DNA from: Avena insularis
Taxonomy: Eukaryota > Streptophyta > Magnoliopsida > Poales > Poaceae
Length of the DNA stretch: 64,000 bases
Reading direction: 5' to 3'
NCBI GenBank assembly: GCA_023614405.1
Contig: JAJUPC010000235.1
Location: 434,001 to 498,000, forward strand
Within the stretch, counting starts at the first letter, position 1. Each line of letters opens with the position of its first letter. A program made the position numbers and the translations under genes. The notes beneath the pieces were generated by a model. That model was not told the DNA's origin. It searched no databases and saw nothing but the letters and a program-made list of their open reading frames with translations. This document shows positions 39,099 to 51,400 of this stretch, in pieces.

Positions 39099-40364
39099 AT
39101 GGATTTTACTAGATCTGGTTCCTCGATCAGTCGCGTGGGTGAGGACCTAGATTTGGTGCAGGAGATTGTTTTAAGGTTAGCGTCTACGAAATCTTTGATC
39201 CGTTGCAGTATCCTCAACAAAGCTTGGTATACTATACTCAAAGAGCCTGGATTTCTTTCGCGTTACATGAAGAAAAAATCGCCATCATTCCTAGGATTTC
39301 TTGTTGATTATCATTGGATGCCCGAGGTTGGTAATAGGCTACAGGAGCTTGAATATTCATCTAAAGATGAAACATCTCTAGCTATTTGTTCGAATTTAGA
39401 TTCAACATATCTTCTAAGGGAATTGGTCATCTGCTGTCAAAACGGAGCAGTCCTCATTCAGGTCTTTCCACATGGTTCTAGAGATCCTAGGTACCATGTT
39501 AATTATCCTTCCAGGTCTCCAGATTTGTTCACTTTCCTTGCCTCACTTGTTACACGAATGCCATCAATGTCAAAGAGTGATACAAATCATTCATATGGGT
39601 AATTATGTTTGATTCCAAGTGCTGCTAGATCAGGAATGACATTCTTTCGTAGAAATATATTCAATGCTTGCAAGGTTTCATATCATGGTGTTACTGCTGA
39701 TACAACATCTGGAATATTTTTGCATGTCTGTATTCAGCAAAATGGTCAATGGGAGATGCATATTTCTGACCCAATTCCTGTGCCAAAACCAACCACTTAC
39801 CTTAGTCAGCCTGAAGGAATCCTGATAGGCAAAGACATGTTTATGGCGTATGTTGTAGGCCTTTTTCTGTGTTATAACATATCCACACATTTAACTTCTG
39901 TGATACAATTCCCTGAATCAGTCAGGCTGACAACAAAGGATTAGAGGAATTATTGTATTTCAGAGGATAGATTAGGAAACATTTTACTAGCTGCCTTTTC
40001 TAGTGATGGTATACTGACAACTTGGCTCCTTGACTACAACAATGGTCAAAATAAGTGGATCATCCAGACAATGTTAGATCTGCCTGTTGCATGCAGAACT
40101 GCTTTTGGCTGGGATATTGAAGATTACTAGAAGGAAGGACTTGGTAGTATCTGTGAGAATTGCAATCTCCTAGTTTGTGGTGTGTTGCGTGTTATAACAA
40201 TGTCAACTGATGGTCGCTATGTTCTGATGATAGTTGATTTTGATGTAGGCTTGTTACGTGCGAGACATCTTTGAAGAAAAGTATATCATTTTATCAAGTT
40301 ATCTACACCATTAGTTGTCCGTAGTGCTTTTGCAATGTCTGAAGCCTGGCCACCTACTCTATAG
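39099..40364 (+). pseudogene. F-box-type protein pseudogene (four internal stops)
   Basis: The frame opens with ATG in a favourable context (G at -3, G at +4) and stays in one frame to a final TAG at 40,362-40,364, 421 codons. Residues about 17-55, with the core EIVLRLAST, SLIRCSILNKAW and ILKEPGFLSRY, fit a plant F-box domain, which docks SKP1 in SCF ubiquitin ligases. The segment SFLGFLVDYHW and the later part read like the C-terminal substrate-side region of the large grass F-box families. Internal stops are TAA at 39,600-39,602, TAG at 39,942-39,944, TAG at 40,128-40,130 and TGA at 40,272-40,274. No frameshift is needed, and protein-like sequence continues after each stop. A truncated 167-residue product holding the F-box could still be made, but I favour a recently decayed gene. 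No introns were needed. Satellites or minisatellites flank it on both sides. Confidence 0.75.
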
Positions 40365-40380
40365 TGATTGACCGAAATGC

Positions 40381-40386
40381 AATAAA
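40381..40386 (+). terminator. Polyadenylation signal AATAAA of the F-box locus
   Basis: AATAAA lies 17 bp after the final stop of the F-box frame, followed by AT-rich sequence with T-rich runs near 40,420-40,440 and 40,485-40,495. The position suits a plant near-upstream polyadenylation element and supports 40,362-40,364 as the ancestral stop codon. Confidence 0.45.
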
Positions 40387-40535
40387 AATTAAATATCTCT
40401 TTGTAATATGAGTACTCTAAGCCTTTTGTTGCTTCTTTTGATATCCTAGCACTTTATTCTGACTCCAATTATGTACTATGTTGCTTTTTTTTAATCTTCT
40501 TGCACTATATGCTAAATTTGGCGTCCTAGTCCTGG
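40387..40535 (+). other. 3' flank of the F-box locus
   Basis: AT-rich low-copy sequence between the F-box remnant and Sat2. No gene is seen. It may be the old 3' untranslated and downstream region. Confidence 0.5.
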
Positions 40536-41188
40536 TTTCGAAAAAAACCTGTGTACCGGCAGCATTACATAGAGCAGTGCCATTGTCGAACTAAGGGCAG
40601 TGCACGCAGGATAAATAGTGCACACAGGATAAATAGGGCAGTTCTTTGAAAGTACATAGGTGTGTATCCATGTAGAAAGCAGTTTTCTATATGACTATAC
40701 GGGCAGTGCACTAAGAGTGCAGGGTCGTCCCGCATTCGTTAGGGGCTAGTATAGTTTCTAGGTTAGGCAGTGCACGTGGCTGAGGAAGCGCAGTGCTTCG
40801 AACAGAAACCAGTGTACCTGCAGCATTACATAGAGCAGTGCAATTGTTGGAATAAGGGCAGTGCACGTAGGACAAATAGGGCAGTTCTTCAAAAGTACAT
40901 AGGTGTGTATACGTGTAGAAAGCAGTTTTCTATATGACTATACGGGCAGTGAACTTAGAGTGCAGGGTCGTCCCGCATTCATTAGGGGCTAGTATAGTTT
41001 CTAGGTTAGGAAGTGCACGTGGCTGAGGAAGCGCAGTGCTTCGAACAGAAACCAGTATACCTGCAGCATTACATAGAGCAGTGCAATTGTCGACATAAGG
41101 GCAGTGCACGCAGGATAAATAGGGCAGTTCTTCGAAAGTACATAGGTGTGTATCCGTGTAGAAAGCAGTTTTCTATATGACTATACGG

Positions 41189-41301
41189 GCAGTGCACGCA
41201 GGATAAATAGGGCATTCTTAGAAAGTACATATGTGTGTATCCGTATAGAAAGCAGTTTTCTATATGACTATACGGGCAGTGCACTTAGAGTACCTAGGGC
41301 A
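41189..41301 (+). repeat. Chimeric 88-bp Sat2 unit joined at GGGCAGTGCAC
   Basis: GGGCAGTGCAC near 41,189 is followed directly by GCAGGATAAATAGGGC, which in the long unit follows a second GGGCAGTGCAC about 155 bp further on. The unit is what a deletion between those two 11-bp direct repeats would leave. Similar junctions occur near 54,447 and 56,399 (GGGAAGTGCAC) and at 57,529. Confidence 0.75.
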
Positions 41302-42179
41302 GTTCTTCGAAAATACATAGGTGTGTATCCGTGTAGAAAGCAGTTTTATATATGACTATGCGGGAGTGCACTTAGACTGCAGGGTCGTCCCGCATTCGTT
41401 ACGGGCTAGTATAGTTTCTATGTTAGGCAGTGCACGTGGCTGAGGAAGCGCAGTGCTACAAACAGAAACCAGTGTACCTGCAGCATTACATAGAGCAGTG
41501 CAATTGTCGAAATAAGGGTAGTGCATGCAGGATAAATAGGGCAGTTCTTCGAATGTACATAGGTGTGTATCCGTGTAGAAAGCAGTTTTCTATATGACTA
41601 TACGGGCAGTGCACTTGGAGTGCAGGGTCGTCCCGCATTCGTTAGGGGCTAGTATTGTTTCTAGGTTAGGTAGTGCATCTGGCTGATGAAGCGCAGTGCT
41701 TCGAAAAAAACTAGTGTACCGTGACATTACATAGCGGCAGCAATTGTCAAAATAAAAGGCGATTGCCTTGAGGATAAATAGGGCAGTTCTTCGAAAGTAC
41801 ATAGGTGTGTATCCGTGTAGAAAGCAGTTTTCTATATGACTATATGGGCAGTGCACTTAGAGTGCAGGGTCGTCCCGCATTCGTTAGGGGCTAGTATAGT
41901 TTCTAGGTTAGCTAGTGCACGTGGCTGAGGAAACGCAGTGCTTCGAATAGAAACTAGTGTACCTGCATCATTATATAGAGCAGTGCAATTATCGAACTAA
42001 GGGCAGTGCACGTAGCATAAATAGTGCACGCAGGATAAATAGGGCAGTTCTTCGAAAGTACATAGGTCTGTATCCGTGTAGAAAGCAATTTTCTATATTA
42101 CTATACGGGCAGTGCACTTAGAGTGCAGGGTCGTCCCGCATTCGTTAGGGGCTAGTATAGTTTCTAGGTTAGGCAGTGC

Positions 42180-45100
42180 ACGTGGCTGAGAAGCCTTGAT
42201 GCTTGACGAAGAAACGGTGTACTGCAGCATTACATAGACCAGTGGAATTGTCGACATAAGGGCAGTGCACGGAGGATAAATAGGGCCGGTCTTCGAAAGT
42301 ACATAGGTGTGTATCCGTGTAGAAAGCAGTTTTCTATAGGACTATACGGGCAGTGCACTTAGAGTACATATGGCAGTTCTTCGAAACTACATAGGTGTAT
42401 ATCCATGTAGAAAACAGTTTTCTATATGACTATATGGGTAGTGCACTTAGAGTACATAGGGCAGTTCTTTGAAAGTACATAGGTGTGTATCCGTGTAGAA
42501 AGCAGTTTTCTATATGACTATACGGGCAGTGCACTTAGAGTGCAGGGTCGTCCCGCATTCGTTAGGGGCTAGTATAGTTTCTAGGTTAGGCGGTGCCGTG
42601 GTGAGGAAGCCTTGATTAGCTTCAAACAGAAACCAGTATACCTGCAGCATTACATAGGGCAGTGCAATTATCGAAATAAGGGCAGTGCACGCAGGATAAA
42701 TAGGGCAGTTCTTCGAAAGTACATAGGTGTGTATCTGTGTAGAAAGCAATTTCTATATGACTATACGCGTAGTGCACTTAGAGTGTAGGGTCGTCCCGCA
42801 TTCGTTAGGGGCTAGTATAGTTTCTAGTTTAGCCAGTTCATATGGCTGAGGAAGCGCAGTGCTTCGAACAGAAACCAGTGAACCTGCAGCATTACACAGA
42901 GCAGTGCAATTGTCGACATAAGGGCAGTGCACGCATGATAAATAGGGCAGTTCTTCGAAAGTACATAGGTGTGTATCCGTGTAGAATGCAGTTTTCTATA
43001 TGACTATACGGGCAATGCACTTAGAGTACATCGGGCAGTTCTTCGAAAGTACATAGGTGCGTATCCGTGTAGAAAGCAGTTTTCTATATGACTATACGTG
43101 TAGTGAACTTAGAGTGCAGGGTTGTCCCGAATTCATTAGGGGCTAGTATAGTTTCTAGGTTAGGCAATGCACGTGGCTAAGGAAGCGCAGTGCTTCGAAT
43201 AGAAACCAGTGTACCTGCAGCATTACACAGAGCGGTGCAATTGTCGACATAAGCAGGATAAAGGCGGATAAATAGGCGATTCTTCGAAAGTACATGGGTG
43301 TGTATCCGTATAGAAAGCAGTTTTCTATATGACTATAAGGGCAATGCACTTAGAGTACCTAGGGCAATTCTTCGAAAGTACATAGGTGTGTATCCGTGTA
43401 GAAAGCAGTTTTATATATGACTATACGGGCAGTGCACTTAGAGTGCAGGGTCGTCCTGCGTTCATTAAGGGCTAGTATAGTTTCTAGGTTAGCTAGTGCA
43501 CGTGGCTAAGGAAACGCAGTGCTTCAAACAGAAACCAGTGTACCTGCATCATTACATAGAGCAGTGCAATTATCGAACTAAGGTCAATGCACGCAGCATA
43601 AATAGTGCACGCAGCATAAATAGGGCAGTTCTTCGAAAGTACATAGGTGTGTATCCGTGTAGAAAGCAGTTTTCTATAGGACTATACGGGCAGTGCACTT
43701 AGAGTACATATGGCAGTTCTTCGAAACTATATAGGTGTATATCCATGTAGAAAACAGTTTTCTATATGACTATACGGGCAGTGCACTTAGAGTACATAGG
43801 GCAGTTCTTTGAAAGTACATAGGTGTGTATCCGTGTAGAAAGCAGTTTTCTATATGACTATACGGGCAGTGCACTTAGAGTGCAGGGCTGTCCCGCATTC
43901 GTTAGAGGCTACTATAGTTTCTAGGTTAGGCGATTGCGTGGGTGAGAAGCGCGGTGCTTTGAGCGAAAACGATATACTGCAGCATTACATAGAAAGGTGC
44001 AATTATCAAAATATAGGCGTTACCTTGCAGGATAAATAGGGCAGTTCTTTGAAAGTACATAGGTGTGTATCTGTGTAGAAAGCAGTTTTCTATATGACTA
44101 TACTGACAGTGCACTTAGAGTGCAGGGTCGTCGAGCATTCGTTAGGGGCTAGTATAGTTTCTAGGTTAGGCAGTTCACGTGGCTGACGAACCGTAGTGCT
44201 TCGAACAGAAACCAGTGTACGTGCAGCATTACACAGAGCAGTGCAATTGTCGACATAAGGGCAGTGCACGCATGATAAATAGGGCAGTTCTTCGAAAGTA
44301 CATAGGTGTGTATCCGTGTAGAATGCAGTTTTCTATATGACTATATGGGCAGTGCACTTAGAGTACATAGGGCAGTTCTTCGAAAGTACATAGGTGCGTA
44401 TCCGTGTAGAAAGCAGTTTTCTATATGACTATACGGGCAGTGAACTTAGAGTGCAGGGTTGTCCCGAATTCGTTAGGGGTAGTATAGTTTCTAGGTTAGG
44501 CAGTGCATGTTGCTAAGGAAGCGCGGTGCTTCGAACAGAAACCAGTGTACCTGCAGCATTACATAGAGCAGTGCAATTGTCGACATAAGGGCAGTGCACG
44601 CAGGTTAAATAGGGCACTTCTTCGAAAGTACATAGGTGTGTATCCGTATAGAAAGCAGTTTTCTAGATGACTATAAGGGCAGTGCACTTAGAGTACCTAG
44701 GGCAATTCTTCGAAAGTACATAGGTGTGTATCCGTGTAGAAAGCAGTTTTATATATGACTATACGGGCAATGCACTTAGAGTGCAGGGTCTTCCCGCATT
44801 CGTTAGGGGCTAGTATATTTTCTAGGTTAGGCGATTTGCGTTCTTTGAGGAAGCCTTGATGCTTGACGAAACCGATGTACTGCAGCATTACATAGACCAG
44901 TGGAATTGTCGACATAAGGGCAGTGCACGCAGGATAAATAGGGCAGTTCTTCGAAAGTACATAGGTGTGTATCCGTGTAGAAAGCAGTTTTCTATAGGAC
45001 TATACGGGCAGTGCACTTAGAGTACATATGGCAGTTCTTCGAAACTACATAGGTGTATATCCATGTAGAAAACAGTTTTCTATATGACTATATGGGTAGT

Positions 45101-45480
45101 GCACTTAGAGTACATAGGGCAGTTCTTTGAAAGTAGATAGGTGTGTATCCGTGTAGAAAGCAGTTTTCTATATGACTATACGGGCAGTGCACTTAGAGTG
45201 TAGGGTCGTCCCGCATTTGTTAGGGGCTAGTATAGTTTCTAGGTTAGGCGTGCATTGGTGAGAGCCTTGATGCTTGACAGCGATATACCTGCAGCATTAC
45301 GTAGGGCAGTGCAATTATCGAAATAAGGGCAGTGCACACAGGATAAATAGGGCAGTTCTTCGAAAGTACATAGGTGTGTATCTGTGTAGAAAGCAGTTTT
45401 CTATATGACTATACGCGCAGTGCACTTAGAGTGCAGGGTCGTCCCGCATTCGTTACGGGCTAGTATAGTTTCTAGGTTAG
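42180..45480 (+). repeat. Sat2 higher-order similarity, offset about 2,658 bp
   Basis: The ordered series at about 42,180-42,780 (a long unit with TAGACCAGTGGAATTGTCGA, a TATGGCAGTTCTTCGAAACT short unit, a further short unit, and a long unit with ATAGGGCAGTGCAATTATCG) is repeated at about 44,840-45,430. The matching points 42,235 and 44,893, and 42,363 and 45,021, are 2,658 bp apart. Inside it, about 42,830-43,450 also resembles about 44,165-44,780 at an offset near 1,337 bp. Confidence 0.65.
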
Positions 45481-47100
45481 CTAGTGCACGTGGCTGAGGA
45501 AACGCAGTGCTTCAAACATAAACCAGTGTACCTGCATCATTACATAGAGCAGTGCGATTATCGAACTAAGGGCAGTGCACGCAGCATAAATAGTGCACGC
45601 AGGATAAATAGGGCAGTTCTTCGAAAGTACATAGGTGTGTATCCGTGTAGAAAGCAATTTTCTATATGACTATACGGGCAGTGCACTTAAATTGCAGGGT
45701 CGTCCCGCATTCGTTAGGGGTAGTATAGTTTCTAGGTTAGGCAGTGGACGTGGCTGAGGAAGCGCAATACTTCGAACAAAAACCAGTGTACCTATAGCAT
45801 TACATAGACAAGTGGAATTGTCGACATAAGGGCAGTGCACGCAGGATAAACAGTGCAGTTCTTCGAAAGTACATAGGTGTGTATCCGTGTAGAAAGCAGT
45901 TTTCTATAGGACTATACGGGCAGTGCACTTAGAGTACATATGGCAGTTCTTTGAAACTATATAGGTTTATATCCATGTAGAAAACAGTTTTCTATATGAC
46001 TATACTGGCAATGCACTTAGAGTACATAGGGCAGTTCTTTGAAAGTACATAGGTGTGTATCCGTGTAGAAAGCAGTTTTCTATATGACTATACGGGCAGT
46101 GCACTTAGAGTGCAGGGTTGTCCCGCATTCGTTAGGGGCTACTATAGTTTCTAGGTTAGGCAGTGCATTAGCGAGAAGCGCGGTGCTTTGAGCGAAACCG
46201 GTATACTGCGACATTACATAGAAGCGGTGCAATTATCGAAATATGGGCGATTGCCTTGAGGATAAATAGGGCAGTTCTTCGAAAGTACATAGGTGTGTAT
46301 CTGTGTAGAAAGCAGTTTTCTATATGACTATACGGACAGTGCACTTAGAGTGTAGGGTCGTCGAGCATTCGTTAGTGGCTAGTATAGTTTCTAGGTTAGG
46401 CAGTTCACGTGGCTGAGGAACCGTAGTGCTTCAAACAGACACCAGTGTACGTGCAACATTACATAGAGCAGTGCAATTGTCGACATAAGGGCAGTGCACG
46501 CATGATAAATAGGGTAGTTCTTCGAAAGTACATAGGTGTGTATCCGTGTAGAATGCAGTTTTCTATATGACTATACGGGCAGTGCACTTAGAGTACATAG
46601 GGCTGTTCTTCGAAAGTACATAGGTGCGTATCCGTGTAGAAAGCAGTTTTCTATATGACTATACGGGCAGTGAACTTAGAGTGCAGGGTTGTCCCGAATT
46701 CGTTAGGGGCTAGTATAGTTTCTAGGTTAGGCGATTGCATGGCTAAGCTAAGGAAGCGCGATGCTTGAGCGAAACTAGTGTACTGCTGACATTACATAGA
46801 GCAATGCAATTGTCGACATAAGGGCGATGCCTTGAGGATAAATAGGCGATTCTTGAAAGTACATAGGTGTGTATCCGTATAGAAAGCAGTTTTCTATATG
46901 ACTATAAGGGCAGTGCACTTAGAGTACCTAGGGCAATTCTTCGAAAGTACATAGGTGCGTATCCGTGTAGAAAGCAGTTTTATATATGACTATACGGGCA
47001 GTGCATTAAGGTGCAGGGTCGTCCCGCATTCGTTACGGACTAGTATAGTTTCTAGGTTAAGCGGTGCCGTGGTGAGAAGCACGATGCTTCAAGCAATCGG
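43600..47100 (+). repeat. Sat2 higher-order similarity, offset about 2,230 bp
   Basis: About 43,690-44,900 corresponds to about 45,930-47,100. Shared markers are TATGGCAGTTCTTCGAAACTATATAGG / TTTGAAACTATATAGG short units, the GGCTACTATAG variant at about 43,900 and 46,130, the TCGAGCATTCG variant at about 44,130 and 46,360, and CAGTTCACGTGGCTGA at about 44,172 and 46,402. Confidence 0.65.
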
Positions 47101-50100
47101 TGTACTGTAGCATTACATAGAAGCGTGCAATTGTCGAAATAAAGGCGATTACGCAGCATAAATAAAGGCGATCCTTGAAAGTACATAGGTGTGTATCCGT
47201 GTAGAAAGCAGTTTTCTATATGATTATACGGGCAGTGAACTTAGAGTGCAGGGTCGTCCAGGGGCTAGTATAGTTTCTAGCTTAGGAAGTGCACATGGCT
47301 GAGGAAGCGCAGTGCTTCGAACAGAAACCAGTATACCTGCAGCATTACATAGAGCAGTGCAATTGTCGACATAAAGGCGATTACCTTGAGATAAATAAGG
47401 CGATTCTTGAAAGTACATAGGTGTGTATCCGTGTGAAAGCAGTTTCTATATGACTATCTGGGCGATTGCACTTAGAGTGCGAGGTCGTCCGCATTCGTTA
47501 GGGGCTAGTATAGTTTCTAGGTTAGCTAGTGCGTGGTGAGAAGCGGTCTTGAGCGAAACCAGTGTACTGCATCATTACATAGAAGCGGTGCAATTATCGA
47601 ACTAAAGGCGATTGCCGTAGCCTAAATAGTGCTTGAGATAAATAGAGGCAGTTCTTGAAAGTACATAGGTGTGTATCCGTATGAAAGCAATTTTCTATAT
47701 GACTATCTGGTAGTGCACTTAGAGTGCAGGGTAAATCTGCATTCGTTAGGGGCTAGTATAGTTTCTAGGTTAGGCGATTGCATTGGTGAGGAAGCGCGAT
47801 GCTTGACGAAAACCGTGTACTGCAGCATTACATAGACGGTGGAATTGTCAACATAAAGGCGATTGCATAAGATAAATAGGGCGATTCTTGAAAGTACATA
47901 GGTGTGTATCCGTGTAAGCAGTTTTCTATAGGACTATCAGGCGGTGCACTTAGAGTACTTATGGCGGTTCTTGAAACTACATAGGTGTTTATCCATGTAG
48001 AAACAGTTTTCTATATGACTATCTCTCTGATGCACTTAGAGTACATAGGCAGTTCTTTGAAAGTACATTGGTGTGTATCCGTGTGAAAGCAGTTTTCTAT
48101 ATGACTATCACAGGCGATTGCACTTAGAGTGCAGGGTTGTCCCGCATTCGTTAGGGGCTACTATAGTTTCTAGGTTAGGCAGTGCACGTGGCTGAGGAAG
48201 TGTAGTGCTTCGAACAGAAACTAGTATACTTGCAGCATTACATAGAGCAGTGCAATTATCGAAATATGGGCAGTGCACGCAGGATAAATAAAGGCGATTC
48301 TTTGAAAGTACATAGGTGTGTATACGTGTGAAAGCAGTTTTCTATATGACTATCACAGGCGTGCACTTAGAGTGCGAGGTCGTCCCGCATTCGTTACGGG
48401 CTAGTATAGTTTCTAGGTTAGGCAGTTCACATGGCTGCGGAACGCGATGTGACGACGAAACCGATGTCGTGCGACATTACATAGCGGTGCAATTGTCGAC
48501 ATAAAGAGTGCGCATGATAAATAGGGCAGTTCTTTGAAAGTACATAGGTGTGTATCCATGTAGAAAACAGTTTTCTATATGACTATACGGGCAGTGCACT
48601 TAGAGTACATAGGGCAGTTCTTTGAAAGTACATAGGTATGTATCCGTGTAGAAAGCAGTTTTCTATATGACTATCTGGGCGGTGCACTTAGAGTGCGAGG
48701 TTGTCCCGCATTCGTTAGGGGCTACTATAGTTTCTAGGTTAAGCGATTGCATTGGTGAGGAAGCCTTGATGCTTGACGAAAACCAGTGTACTGCAGCATT
48801 ACATAGAGCGGTGCAATTGTCGAAATAAGGCGGTGCAGCGGGATAAATAGGCGATTCTTGAAAGTACATAGGTGTGTATCGTGTGAAAGCAGTTTTCTAT
48901 ATGACTATCTGGGCGGTGCACTTAGAGTGCAGGGTCGTCCCGCATTTGTTAGGGGCTAGTATAGTTTCTAGGTTAGGCAATTCACATGGGTGAGGAAGCC
49001 TTGATGTGACGAAACGATGTACTGCGACATTACAGGCGGTGCAATTGTCAAAATAAGAGGCGATGCACGAGGATAAATAAGGCGTTCTTGAAAGTACATA
49101 GGTGTGTATCCGTGTAGAAAGCAATTTTCTATATGACTATACGGGCAGTGCACTTAAATTGCAGGGTCGTCCCGCATTCGTTAGGGGTAGTATAGTTTCT
49201 AGGTTAGGCAGTGGACGTGGCTGAGGAAGCGTAGTACTTCGAACAGAAACCAGTGTACCTATAGCATTACATAGACGAGTGGAATTGTCGACATAAGGGC
49301 AGTGCATGAGATAAGCAGCGATTCTTGAAAGTACATAGGTGTGTATCCGTGTAGAAAGCAGTTTTCTATAGGACTATACGGGCAGTGCACTTAGAGTACA
49401 TATGGTAGTTCTTTGAAACTATATAGGTGTATATCCATGTAGAAAACAATTTTCTATATGACTATACTGGCAATGCACTTAGAGTACATAGGGCAGTTCT
49501 TTGAAAGTACATAGGTGTGTATCCGTGTAGAAAGCAGTTTTCTATGTGACTATACGGGCAGTGCACTTAGAGTGCAGGGTTGTCCCGCATTCGTTAGGGG
49601 CTACTATAGTTTCTAGGTTAGGCGATTGCATTGGCGAGGAAGCGCGATGCTTTGAGCGAAACCCGGTATACTGACATTACATAGAGCAGTGCAATTATCG
49701 AAATATGGGCAGTGCACGCAGGATATATAGGGCAGTTCTTCGAAAGTACATAGGTGTGTATCTGTGTAGAAAGAAGTTTTCTATATGACTATACGAACAG
49801 TGCACTTAGAGTGTAGGGTCGTCGAGCATTCGTTAGGGGTAGTATAGTTTCTAGGTTAGGCAGTTCACGTGGCTGAGGAACCGTAGTGCTTCGAACAGAA
49901 ACCAGTGTACGTGCAACATTACATAGAGCAGTGCAATTGTCGACATAAGGGCAGTGCACGCATGATAAATAGGGTAGTTCTTCGAAAGTACATAGGTGTG
50001 TATCCGTGTAGAATGCAGTTTTCTATATGACTATACGGGCAGTGCACTTAGAGTACATAGGGCTGTTCTTCGAAAGTACATAGGTGCGTATCCGTGTAGA

Positions 50101-51400
50101 AAGCAGTTTTCTATATGACTATACGGGCAGTGAACTTAGAGTGCAGGGTTGTCCCGAATTCGTTAGGGTCTAGTATAGTTTCTAGGTTAGGCAGTGCACG
50201 TGGCTAAGGAAGCGCAGTGCTTCGAACAGAAACTAGTGTACCTGCAGCATTACATAGAGCAATGCAATTGTCGACATAAGGACAGTGCACGCAGGATAAA
50301 TAGGGCAGTTCTTCGAAAGTACATAGGTGTGTATCCGTATAGAAAGCAGTTTTCTATATGACTATAAGGGTAGTGCACTTAGAGTACCTAGGGCAATTCT
50401 TCGAAAGTACATAGGTGTGTATCCGTGTAGAAAGCAGTTTTATATATGACTATACGGGCAGTGCATTAAGGTGCAGGGTCGTCCCGCATTCGTTACGGAC
50501 TAGTATAGTTTCTAGGTTAGGCAGTGCACGTGGCTGAGGAAGCACAGTGCTTCAAACAGAAATCAGTGTACCTGTAGCATTACATAGAGCAGTGCAATTG
50601 TCGAAATAAGGGCAGTGCACGCAGCATAAATAGGGCAGTCCTTCGAAAGTACATAGGTGTGTATCCGTGTAGAAAGCAGTTTTCTATATGATTATACGGG
50701 CAGTGAACTTAGAGTGCAGGGTCGTCCAGGGGCTAGTATAGTTTCTAGCTTAGGAAGTGCACATGGCTGAGGAAGCGCAGTGCTTCGAACAGAAACCAGT
50801 ATACTGCGACATTCGTGAAGCGGTGCAATTGTCGACATAAAGGCGGTGCCTTGAGGATAAATAGGGCAGTTCTTCGAAAGTACATAGGTGTGTATCCGTG
50901 TAGAAAGCAGTTTTCTATATGACTATACGGGCAGTGCACTTAGAGTGCAGGGTCGTCCCGCATTCGTTAGGGGCTAGTATAGTTTCTAGGTTAGCTAGTG
51001 CACGTGGCTGAGGAAACGCAGTGCTTCGAACAGAAACCAGTGTACCTGCATCATTACATAGAGCAGTGCAATTATCGAACTAAGGGCAGTGCACGTAGCA
51101 TAAATAGTGCACGCAGGATAAATAGGGCAGTTCTTCGAAAGTACATAGGTGTGTATCCGTATAGAAAGCAATTTTCTATATGACTATACGGGTAGTGCAC
51201 TTAGAGTGCGGTAAATCCTGCATTAGTTGAGGGCTAGTATAGTTTCTAGGTTAGGCGGTGCATTAGCTAAGAGCGCTTGATACTTGACGAGAAACGATGT
51301 ACCTGCAGCATTACATAGACCAGTGGAATTGTCAACATAAGGGCAGTGCACGCAAGATAAATAGGGCAGTTCTTCGAAAGTACATAGGTGTGTATCCGTG
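45480..51400 (+). repeat. Sat2 higher-order duplication, offset about 3.46 kb
   Basis: About 45,700-47,900 is repeated at about 49,160-51,400. Shared rare markers are CAGTGGACGTGGCTGAGGAA at about 45,742 and 49,208, ACCTATAGCATTACATAGAC just after each, CAGTTCACGTGGCTGAGGAA with GTGCAACATT, CAGTCCTTCGAAAG / GATCCTTGAAAG near 47,170 and 50,637, and the shortened GTCGTCCAGGGGCTAG at about 47,253 and 50,721. The left copy beyond 47,040 carries the recurrent motif changes described separately. Confidence 0.75.
47050..49100 (+). repeat. Sat2 stretch with dense recurrent motif changes
   Basis: In this 2-kb stretch almost every unit shows the same set of local changes against the consensus: GGCAGTGCAC becomes GGCGATTGCAC or GCGGTGCAC; TATACGGGC becomes TATCTGGGC; CTTCGAAAG becomes CTTGAAAG; GTGTAGAAAGC becomes GTGTGAAAGC; GCGCAGTGCTTCGAACAG becomes GCCTTGATGCTTGACG; CACGCAGGATAAAT becomes CCTTGAGATAAAT. 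Diagnostic variants are otherwise shared with the corresponding units at 50,507-52,400. Smaller patches occur near 43,240, 43,928, 46,731, 54,000, 54,775, 55,840, 57,765-58,350, 60,005-60,245, 60,900, 61,405 and 63,498-63,775. I read this as probable consensus error, with real divergence as the alternative. Confidence 0.7.
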
